5,759 nt of DNA from Candidatus Woesearchaeota archaeon (GTDB lineage Archaea > Nanobdellota > Nanobdellia > Woesearchaeales > UBA12501), in the NCBI GenBank assembly GCA_016203375.1, contig JACQMX010000004.1:1-5759 (forward strand), read 5' to 3'. Within the stretch, counting starts at the first letter, position 1; every line of letters begins with the position of its first letter. Both the position numbers and the translations under genes were made by a program. The notes under the pieces were generated by a model. It did no database searches, was not told the origin of the DNA, and worked only from the letters and a program-made list of their open reading frames with translations. Below are positions 1-4,549 of the stretch, piece by piece.

Positions 1-153
1 CTCAAGAGCACATGGGAAGTACGAGCTCCCCAACTCGAAGAAGATCCTTATTTTGCAGAAAAGGGTGCAAAGCAATGCGAGTCTTTTACTGGTTTAGAAA
101 CGATAGCCAAGAAAGTCGCAGATCGCATTCAAAATTCAAATCTGAACAAATAA
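1..153 (+). CDS. Lipoprotein family copy A, C-terminal fragment (cut by window edge)
   Basis: This frame is open from the first base to TAA at 151-153 and gives 50 residues of the C-terminus of a protein whose start lies outside the window. The segment QCESFTGLETIAKKVADRI aligns directly with the ends of the next two genes (EQCGSFEALEAIAKKIADRV and TCESFESLKTIAVKIADRL), so it is the first visible member of the tandem lipoprotein family. It keeps the last of the four conserved cysteines (Q-C-E-S-F) and ends in a short polar tail rich in Asn and Lys. Copy B starts only 10 bp downstream, so the two are very probably co-transcribed. The function is unknown. By analogy with B and C it would be an exported, lipid-anchored protein, but its own signal peptide is not visible here. 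Confidence 0.8.
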   Translation, partial: LKSTWEVRAPQLEEDPYFAEKGAKQCESFTGLETIAKKVADRIQNSNLNK

Positions 154-163
154 AGGTGACAAG

Positions 164-805
164 ATGAAGAAAGAGTTATTTTTTGTTTTGGCATTATCGG
201 TTCTTCTGCTAGGTTGCACAGCGCCTAGCGAACCGTCTGAAACAACAACGCCAACCCCGTCTTCAGAACCATCGCAAGCACCAAGCCAGGTAAGTGGTTT
301 AACGGTTTCAAAATGCGAAGATATCATTACTTTTGAAGAAATAAAAGAAGCGTGCGGGTTAACAGTTGAACCACCATTTCGAGGGCTATATTCTGGCGAA
401 CCAAACAGGGGTTCAAGTATTTGGGAATGTGACTTTAATGCAAAGTATAGTGGCGCAGGTTCGTCTTACAATCTACTTGAGCTTTCGAGGGGGATGTCTG
501 GAGGCGACCAAACACCAGTGCAGAGCAAGCCGGATTACAAAGAGCTAACTGGCATTGGAAAATCAGCCTATGAATACACCGATGAATTTACATATGGTGG
601 TGAGACAACTTACAATAAAAAGTTATACTTCTCTCTAGATAATATCGGGTTGACGCTACGTGCTCCACAGGTTGAGCTAGACTCCGCTTATGAAGGTACT
701 GGTGCAGAACAATGTGGCTCTTTTGAAGCACTAGAAGCAATAGCTAAGAAAATAGCGGATCGAGTGCGTGGTTCAAGTATAGATTGTCCAGGAACATGCC
801 GTTAG
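164..805 (+). CDS. Secreted lipoprotein, tandem family copy B
   Basis: A 213-residue protein with a lipoprotein signal peptide: KKE at residues 2-4, a hydrophobic core at 5-16, then L-L-L-G-C with the lipidated Cys at 18. A Thr/Ser/Pro/Glu-rich linker follows (about 19-48), typical of a tether holding a domain off the membrane. The exported domain begins at C51 (CEDIITFEEI) and carries Cys 51, 64, 89 and 184. All four are shared with copy C, so two disulfides outside the cell are plausible. B has a unique tail after the conserved ADR (201-213) with two more cysteines, CPGTC. A GGTGA Shine-Dalgarno sits 4 bases before the ATG. I do not recognise the domain family. The layout (Cys, FEE helix, C-terminal KKIADR helix) recalls small exported domains in other lipoproteins, but no function can be assigned. 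It follows copy A by 10 bp. Confidence 0.9.
   Translation: MKKELFFVLALSVLLLGCTAPSEPSETTTPTPSSEPSQAPSQVSGLTVSKCEDIITFEEIKEACGLTVEPPFRGLYSGEPNRGSSIWECDFNAKYSGAGSSYNLLELSRGMSGGDQTPVQSKPDYKELTGIGKSAYEYTDEFTYGGETTYNKKLYFSLDNIGLTLRAPQVELDSAYEGTGAEQCGSFEALEAIAKKIADRVRGSSIDCPGTCR
215..258 (+). repeat. Lipobox/linker repeat, copy in gene B (partner 914-957)
   Basis: The 44 bases encoding the lipidated Cys and the start of the linker (C-T-A-P-S-E-P-S) match 914-957 in gene C at 43 of 44 positions, including third codon positions; the one difference is A240 against G939. Most of the rest of the two genes is far more diverged, even where the protein is conserved. This points to local gene conversion or recent exchange of the signal/linker module between paralogues. 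Confidence 0.8.
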
Positions 806-856
806 ATAAGTGAAGATTTGGGAAAGGAACTGATAGGTTATAAATGAGGCCATTCA

Positions 857-1501
857 ATGAGTAAAAATATTTTGCTTATAATCTTGTTTGTGTTTGGATT
901 TTTGGTTTTCGGATGCACAGCGCCTAGCGAACCGTCTGGAACAACAACGCCAACCCCTACTACCGAACCAATTTCAGAACCTACTCCGAGTCCAACAACA
1001 AAAACATTTAGCTCATGCACAGAAATCATAACATTCGAAGAAGTTATCGAAGCATGTGGAATTACTGTTGAACCTGCAAAAAAGACAGACGGTACTTCTG
1101 ATCCGTATAATTATATAAAAAATCGTTGTGGCATTAGAGGCTATTATTCTGGTGGTGAAGCATATGAAAACTATCAAATAATAGAATTCCATTCTATTAG
1201 TTCCTGGGGAACTTATGATAAAGTAAGATCACGTAATATGGATGAAATAAATTTTGAAGATCTTAGCGGGATAGGGCTCAACGCGCATAAATATATCACA
1301 GAACCAACTGCAGAAAATGTTGGCTTCTTCGCACCTGTAAATTATATAGTTTTCGAACAACCGCAGAATAATATATGGCTGCTTAAGGCCACTTTGTGGA
1401 ACCAGATGCCAGACTCTAGTGTTGAATCAATACGACCTACTTGTGAATCTTTCGAATCTTTGAAAACAATAGCTGTAAAAATAGCTGACCGTCTTAAATA
1501 A
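857..1501 (+). CDS. Secreted lipoprotein, tandem family copy C
   Basis: A 214-residue paralogue of copy B. The signal peptide has a long hydrophobic core (residues 5-18) and the lipobox L-V-F-G-C, with lipidated Cys 20. A Thr/Pro-rich linker with repeated TPTPT and EPTPSP units spans about 21-50. The exported domain starts at C54 (CTEIITFEEV) and has Cys 54, 67, 91 and 196 at positions matching those of B, then ends at ADRLK. The central part (70-190) has diverged strongly from B, with many Tyr, Asn and Trp residues, which suggests different ligands or surface variation; that is inference. A GAGG Shine-Dalgarno lies 7 bases before the ATG. It stands 51 bp behind B and 12 bp before the remnant of copy D, so the array looks like one operon. 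The base composition is AT-rich (17 G/C of 60 at 1141-1200). Confidence 0.9.
   Translation: MSKNILLIILFVFGFLVFGCTAPSEPSGTTTPTPTTEPISEPTPSPTTKTFSSCTEIITFEEVIEACGITVEPAKKTDGTSDPYNYIKNRCGIRGYYSGGEAYENYQIIEFHSISSWGTYDKVRSRNMDEINFEDLSGIGLNAHKYITEPTAENVGFFAPVNYIVFEQPQNNIWLLKATLWNQMPDSSVESIRPTCESFESLKTIAVKIADRLK
914..957 (+). repeat. Lipobox/linker repeat, copy in gene C (partner 215-258)
   Basis: The second copy of the near-identical 44-base segment, in direct orientation 699 bp from the first and in the same reading phase relative to the lipobox. It could serve as a site for unequal crossing-over that expands or collapses the array. Confidence 0.8.
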
Positions 1502-1513
1502 GGAGAAAAAAAC

Positions 1514-1594
1514 ATGGCAAAAAGATTGTTTGCACTTTTTGCATTGTCCTTATTCTTAATTGTGGTGTACACAAACTTCTGGACTGAAAATTAA
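1514..1594 (+). pseudogene. Lipoprotein family copy D, frameshifted and truncated 5' remnant
   Basis: A strong AGGAG Shine-Dalgarno (1501-1505) overlaps the stop of copy C and lies 8 bases before an ATG. The ATG opens a 26-residue reading frame with a basic N-terminus and hydrophobic core (AKRLFALFALSLFLIVV), just like the signal peptides of B and C. In this frame the lipobox cysteine is missing. In the next frame, starting near 1560, the sequence reads CTQTSG, as expected after a lipobox, so a small indel near 1555-1562 has broken the gene. Similarity to the family ends within about ten codons, and the sequence then enters the rlmH-tail repeat on the opposite strand at 1614-1646. The likeliest reading is a fourth paralogue destroyed where the chrA segment was inserted. 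A functional 26-residue membrane peptide is less likely but not excluded. Confidence 0.65.
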
Positions 1595-1613
1595 GTATAT
1601 ATTAATTAAGAAT

Positions 1614-1739
1614 TTATTTATGATACGGCCTTCCTTTAATAATTGTAACATGTCGCGGTGGCTTTGTATCCGTCTTGAGAAGGAAAATCTTATCATCCTT
1701 TTTTACAATAGCTCCAACACCAACGCCTGGACAGTCCAT
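1614..1739 (-). pseudogene. Chimeric remnant: Nudix hydrolase N-terminus fused to RlmH C-terminus
   Basis: A 41-codon reading frame from ATG 1739 to TAA 1614. Residues 4-22 (PGVGVGAIVKKDDKIFLL) look like the first strand of a Nudix hydrolase, with the usual V-G-A-I-V then K-I-L-L pattern. The Nudix box that binds metal and diphosphate is absent, so it cannot be an active Nudix enzyme. The last ten residues, TIIKGRPYHK, are identical to the C-terminus of the RlmH encoded at 2916-3356. At DNA level 24 of 30 bases match, and all six differences are at third codon positions. The tail therefore derives from a real but diverged rlmH 3' end rather than a fresh copy of the local gene. It lies 37 bp downstream of chrA on the same strand. 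A TATA-like stretch (1760-1770 on this strand) could drive it, but translation is unproven. Confidence 0.6.
1617..1646 (-). repeat. Distal direct repeat of the rlmH 3' end (attachment-site-like)
   Basis: Ten codons equivalent to the end of rlmH, in the same orientation as 2919-2948 and 1302 bp away. The TATCATAA octamer (TTATGATA on the + strand, 1618-1625) is identical in both copies and is followed by A-TAA here and by G-TGA in the rlmH copy. In staphylococci the same Tyr-His-Lys codons of rlmH form the core of the SCC attachment site. Confidence 0.7.
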
Positions 1740-1776
1740 GAAAAGAGAAAAGCTTGGATAATATTAAAATTTTGTG

Positions 1777-2919
1777 TCATCCTAACATTCGAATAAGATA
1801 TCCGATAGCCCCAGACCCAAGAATTGCTACAGCTATATTGAGGCGCCATCGCCAGAGGCAGAGGAAAGCTGTCAGACCGAGCATGACAGTCCAGGCATCG
1901 ATGAAGGTAACACGTGCCAGATCGATGGCTGTGACAAAGATTACACCAACCACTGCGGCCGTGACGCCGATGAGAAATGTCTGGAGGCGCCTGTTTTCTG
2001 TCAATCGCTCGACGGTCTTGTAAAACAGCGTCGTGATAAGGAAAGCAGGCAGGAAAATAGCGATGGTCGCGAGGAGAGCTCCCCAGAAACCGCCTGCCAG
2101 ATAGCCGACAAACGTCGCCACGATGATGAACGGCGCAGGTACCATGCCGGAGATGGCCATGCCATCGAGAAACTGCGATGACGTTAGCCAGTGGTAGTGT
2201 TGTACTGCTGCCTCCTGAATAAAAGGTACGACAGTGTAGGCGCCACCAAATGTCACCAAGCCTGCCTTGAGAAAGACGAGGAAAATCAGGCCATAATGCC
2301 ATGCTGGCATTGCTGCAATTCCAACGAACATGATAAATGAGAGAGCCGCTACTTGACGGACCGAGAACAGCAGCATGAGGAAGCCAAGTGCAAAGATGAG
2401 TAATATGAGGTTCGGCCGGAACACGAGGTCAATGATAAACGCTGTCATGGCGATGAGAGCTGGCTGCCATCCATCGATTGTCGCCTTGCCGATGCGCAAG
2501 AGCGCCAGCACAATTAGGGCAATAATAACTGGCTTGATGCCATAAAGAATATCCTGCACCCATTCTAGTTGCATACCGTAGGTAAGATAAAACCAAGAGA
2601 AAAAGAGCACCATTAGGAAGCCTGGAAGCACGAAGCCAAGGCCGGAGAGCAATCCTCCAAACCGGCCATGTCGCCGATAGCCGAAGTAGACAGAGAGCTC
2701 CGTTGCTTCAGGACCTGGCATAGCCTGATAGATGGCCAACACTTTAGTGAAGTGCTTCTCCGTCATCCACTTTGCTCTGATTACTAACTCTTCATACATT
2801 AGTGATATCTGCGCCACCGGACCACCCCAAGCGAGGAAGCCGAATTTGAGGAAGCGGAAGAATAGTGATAAGTAAGAATCATTCAGGGTATCTTTTTTTC
2901 TCATGGGCGCGGAAGTCAC
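1777..2919 (-). CDS. chrA: Chromate transporter, CHR family, long two-domain form
   Basis: A 380-residue membrane protein, the usual size of the long form with two fused CHR domains. Family members export chromate from the cytoplasm across the membrane; substrates in archaea are mostly untested. The first domain shows AWGGPVAQI (about residues 30-38) and QAMPGPEATEL (65-75). The second shows FGGAYTVVPFI (224-234) and GMVPAPF (258-264), where the usual P-G-P has become P-A-P. About ten hydrophobic segments are visible. The chosen start is GTG 2919, which overlaps the rlmH stop as GTGA and has GGGGAGG 11 bases upstream within rlmH. ATG 2904 (MRKKDTL) is a good alternative, giving 375 residues, but has no Shine-Dalgarno. 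The gene is more GC-rich than its neighbours and lies between direct repeats of the rlmH end, both signs of transfer. It is probably transcribed from the tRNA-rlmH promoter. Confidence 0.9.
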   Translation of the reverse strand: MTSAPMRKKDTLNDSYLSLFFRFLKFGFLAWGGPVAQISLMYEELVIRAKWMTEKHFTKVLAIYQAMPGPEATELSVYFGYRRHGRFGGLLSGLGFVLPGFLMVLFFSWFYLTYGMQLEWVQDILYGIKPVIIALIVLALLRIGKATIDGWQPALIAMTAFIIDLVFRPNLILLIFALGFLMLLFSVRQVAALSFIMFVGIAAMPAWHYGLIFLVFLKAGLVTFGGAYTVVPFIQEAAVQHYHWLTSSQFLDGMAISGMVPAPFIIVATFVGYLAGGFWGALLATIAIFLPAFLITTLFYKTVERLTENRRLQTFLIGVTAAVVGVIFVTAIDLARVTFIDAWTVMLGLTAFLCLWRWRLNIAVAILGSGAIGYLIRMLG

Positions 2920-3356
2920 TTATGATATGGCCTCCCCTTAATGATCGTGAACGCTCGGTATATTTGCTCTAGCAAAAACAACCTGCACATCTCATGCGTA
3001 AACGTCATCTGCGACAAGCTAAGCTTGAGATGCGCCTTTTCTATAACTTTCTGGGAAAGGCCATTCGCGCCGCCGATGATGAACGTCATATTCTTTGGCG
3101 TTGCCATGATAAGTTTTGCTAATTCCATAGATGAGTATTGTTTGCCATCTACGCAGAGCGCAATAGTATAATCATCAGAACGAAGATGAGAAAGAATCTT
3201 TTCCGCTTCTTGCTCCATGCCAAGATCTTTGATCTCAACAACGTCGAGCTTGGCGTAATGAGAAATTCTTTTGGAGAAATCTGCAACTCCTTCTTTTAGA
3301 TATGCCTCTTTTACTTTTCCTACACAGATCAGCTTGATTTTGTTTGTTGCAGCCAT
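2916..3356 (-). CDS. rlmH: 23S rRNA (pseudouridine-N3)-methyltransferase, RlmH/YbeA family
   Basis: A 146-residue SPOUT-class methyltransferase, slightly shorter than the roughly 155-160 residues usual in bacteria. In bacteria RlmH acts as a homodimer on the assembled ribosome and methylates a pseudouridine in helix 69 of 23S rRNA, using S-adenosylmethionine. Seen here are KIKLICVGKVKEAYL at the N-terminus, the SAM-site loop FIIGGANGLS (about 92-101), and the C-terminal knot region with SLSQMTFTHEMCR (113-125), EQIYRAF and the ending GRPYHK. Start ATG 3356 gives the typical MAATNKIKL; ATG 3362 (MLMAAT) is equally possible. Longer versions of this frame run through the tRNA and are not real. 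It lies about 90 bp downstream of tRNA-Arg on the same strand, and its stop codon overlaps the chrA GTG start. Its last ten codons recur at 1617-1646. Confidence 0.93.
   Translation of the reverse strand: MAATNKIKLICVGKVKEAYLKEGVADFSKRISHYAKLDVVEIKDLGMEQEAEKILSHLRSDDYTIALCVDGKQYSSMELAKLIMATPKNMTFIIGGANGLSQKVIEKAHLKLSLSQMTFTHEMCRLFLLEQIYRAFTIIKGRPYHK
2919..2948 (-). repeat. Proximal direct repeat inside rlmH (attachment-site-like)
   Basis: The last ten sense codons of the intact rlmH gene, partner of 1617-1646. The octamer TATCATAA occupies 2920-2927 on the + strand as TTATGATA. The gene is intact across this repeat, as expected if insertion occurred in its final codons and restored the reading frame. 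Confidence 0.7.
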
Positions 3357-3368
3357 GAGCATAAAGGC

Positions 3369-3443
3369 CCCAAGGTCTCGGCTAACTCTCTTCCTGCTTG
3401 GCCGAAGCCATGCACTAGCGAAGTGCTCGTCATAGACCTTGGG
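3369..3443 (-). ncRNA. Structured RNA segment between tRNA-Arg and rlmH
   Basis: Two bases after the tRNA discriminator, a perfect 10-bp inverted repeat (3434-3443 with 3369-3378; CCCAAGGTCT on the transcribed strand) encloses 55 bases. Those can form at least two hairpins: GCACT/AGTGC around a 5-base loop (3412-3426), and TGGC-TTCG-GCCA (3399-3410) with a stable UUCG tetraloop. Just inside the closing stem are ATGACGA on the 5' side and CCGA on the 3' side. These resemble, imperfectly, the C and D boxes of archaeal guide RNAs, which form a kink-turn bound by L7Ae. It could be a tRNA-linked small RNA, a processing signal, or a leader controlling rlmH. The pairing is seen; the role is unknown. 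Confidence 0.5.
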
Positions 3444-3445
3444 AA

Positions 3446-3519
3446 CGAGCCCGCCCGGATTCGAACCGGGGTTTGCGGGTCCGAAGCCCACCGTCCTATC
3501 CAGGCTAGACTACAGGCCC
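3446..3519 (-). tRNA. tRNA-Arg, anticodon UCG
   Basis: A complete cloverleaf on the - strand. The acceptor is GGGCCTG paired with CGGGCTC, including two G-U pairs, then T8 A9. The D stem GTCT/GGAC encloses a 10-base loop with GG. The anticodon stem GTGGG/CCCGC closes loop CTTCGGA, giving anticodon UCG (3482-3484) for codon CGA. The variable loop is 4 bases, the T stem is CCCGG/CCGGG with loop TTCGAAT, and the discriminator is G at 3446. No CCA is encoded and there is no intron. The GTTCGAATCC B-box sequence is clear. A TATA box lies about 45 bp upstream. It is the first gene of a transcript leading into the structured segment and rlmH. Confidence 0.95.
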
Positions 3520-3560
3520 ATTGGATTAGCCTTGATTTTAGCCTGTTTAATAAGGTTTTG

Positions 3561-3570
3561 GTATATAAAG
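3561..3570 (-). promoter_or_regulatory. TATA box for tRNA-Arg/rlmH transcript
   Basis: CTTTATATAC on the - strand matches the archaeal TATA consensus. Its centre is about 46 bp upstream of the tRNA 5' end, which would give a start near 3540 and a 20-base leader removed by RNase P. The element is nearly symmetric (TATATAAAG on the + strand) and could also serve the divergent kinase gene with a leader of about 60 bases. Confidence 0.55.
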
Positions 3571-3584
3571 TATGTAGGTTAATA

Positions 3585-3641
3585 AAACCGCAAAGCTTTT
3601 AAAAACATCATTGCGGCTTTAATGATATTAATGCTATCATT
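3585..3641 (+). promoter_or_regulatory. Kinase promoter region with two inverted repeats
   Basis: TTTTAAAAA (3597-3605) is a TATA-like element that would place transcription start near 3627, about 27 bases before the kinase ATG. It is flanked by the inverted repeat CCGCAA (3588-3593) and TTGCGG (3611-3616), with partial extension on the outer sides. A second, perfect 7-bp repeat AATGATA (3621-3627) and TATCATT (3635-3641) sits around the predicted start site. Either could be an operator or an mRNA hairpin. No Shine-Dalgarno is present before the kinase start. Confidence 0.4.
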
Positions 3642-3653
3642 GTTGTGTTGATT

Positions 3654-4547
3654 ATGGAAACGAATACAAACATCTTACGCCGACGCAAGGCACAGCGACA
3701 AGCCTTGGAATTTATCGAGCAAGGAGCGCCGCAGCCTGGCCAGATAGTTGGCAATTATGAAATTCTTAGACGGATTGAACGTGGTGGAACAAACTTAGTA
3801 TTTCATGCATTAGATTTGCGTCATGAAATTGATATCGCGCTGAAAGTGATGCGTCCTGACGCTCCAGAACGAAGTCAGGGAAGCCTTGAATATGAGGCTG
3901 AACTTCTCAGAAAATTGCAACACAAACACATAGTTAAACTCCATGTTGAAGAGTATGATCCTGATGTTGGCTTGGCACTCGAATATCTGCCTATTACCCA
4001 CAAAGAGTTTGTTGGGAAAGATGCACCTTATATCCATACTGCTTTTTATATTCAAGATATCGCAGCCGGTCTAGCATATCTTCATGACCAAGGTTTCGTT
4101 CATCGTGATATAAAGCCAGGAAATACTCTTGGACAAGAAGAGGATGGTGTTATTGTCTTTAAGCTTGTTGATTTTAATATGACTATTCCTGCGAGTTCAA
4201 GATGTTCTAGTTTAGATGAGGTCGTTGATGGCACACCAGCATATCGGCCTCCAACTGATGAGATCATAACACAAGGCATTACTCCTTCATATGATATTTA
4301 TTCTCTTGGAAGAACTATCGCGAAAGTTGTTTTTGACGCGTCGTATAAAGGTGATACAAGAAAACTCATCATGCAGAGTAATGATAAAATTCTCTTTTTG
4401 CTTTGGAGATGCCAGCCGCCAAAAGAGCTTTATGACCTTGTACGCGGCTGTCTTGATGATGACCCTCAGAAACGTCCAACCGCTAGGGAAGTCATGGAAC
4501 GCTCCTCCGCGCTCCTGTACCAATTGATTCAGAATGGGACAAAGTAA
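3654..4547 (+). CDS. Eukaryotic-like serine/threonine protein kinase, soluble
   Basis: A 297-residue protein kinase from ATG 3654; GTG 3645 would add three residues. A basic N-terminal region of about 34 residues precedes the kinase fold, with no membrane segment or sensor domain. Seen are a degenerate glycine loop RGGTNLVF (43-50), the ATP-anchoring Lys 64 in IALKVM, catalytic HRDIKPGN (150-157), metal-binding Asp 173 in VDFN (DFG changed to DFN), GTPAYRPP (193-200) in place of the usual GTPxYxxPE, Asp 214 in DIYSLGR, and the late KRPTA Arg (274). The Lys, catalytic Asp, Asn and DFx Asp are all kept, so activity is plausible despite the odd glycine loop. The overall pattern resembles bacterial Hanks-type kinases, so transfer is possible. 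No phosphatase or obvious substrate gene is adjacent. It ends 2 bp from the convergent Alba stop. Confidence 0.92.
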   Translation: METNTNILRRRKAQRQALEFIEQGAPQPGQIVGNYEILRRIERGGTNLVFHALDLRHEIDIALKVMRPDAPERSQGSLEYEAELLRKLQHKHIVKLHVEEYDPDVGLALEYLPITHKEFVGKDAPYIHTAFYIQDIAAGLAYLHDQGFVHRDIKPGNTLGQEEDGVIVFKLVDFNMTIPASSRCSSLDEVVDGTPAYRPPTDEIITQGITPSYDIYSLGRTIAKVVFDASYKGDTRKLIMQSNDKILFLLWRCQPPKELYDLVRGCLDDDPQKRPTAREVMERSSALLYQLIQNGTK

Positions 4548-4549
4548 GC

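Larger units (their letters stand above)
1617..2948 (-). mobile_element. Putative rlmH-targeted cassette carrying chrA (SCC-like layout)
   Basis: The segment between and including two direct repeats of the rlmH 3' end. It holds one complete cargo gene (chrA) and a truncated Nudix fragment. Spot counts give 31 of 60 G/C (1921-1980) and 36 of 60 (2041-2100) inside chrA, against 17 of 60 in the neighbouring lipoprotein gene, so the cargo looks acquired. The broken lipoprotein copy D abuts the distal repeat. No recombinase or integrase gene is present, so this would be a decayed or non-autonomous element served in trans. Alternatives are a single-crossover integration of a donor DNA that carried its own rlmH end, or an old partial duplication of rlmH. 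The repeats and composition are seen; the mobile-element interpretation is inference. Confidence 0.4.

Noticed and set aside
838..1029. - strand frame rich in Val and Gly opposite the copy C signal/linker (similar frame at 136-327 opposite copy B)
   Set aside because: Antisense shadow of the near-identical Thr/Pro linker sequence; the similarity between the two frames only reflects the 44-base repeat.
1741..1754. T-rich run on the - strand after chrA as an archaeal terminator
   Set aside because: TTTTCTCTTTT is suggestive, but the window is AT-rich and the remnant frame follows at once, so I could not separate it from background.
1560..1796. + strand reading frame beginning CTQTSG
   Set aside because: Only its first codons carry meaning, as the shifted lipobox of copy D; the rest is antisense to the Nudix-RlmH remnant and the chrA end.
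1703..2302. Long - strand reading frame of 199 residues inside chrA
   Set aside because: It overlaps the ChrA frame, has Cys/His/Arg/Ser-rich composition with no recognisable motif, and ChrA itself shows clear family motifs and membrane segments.
3357..3491. N-terminal extension of rlmH giving a 191-residue protein
   Set aside because: The extension runs through the tRNA-Arg gene and the paired segment; RlmH proteins begin at the KIKLICVGK stretch just after ATG 3356.
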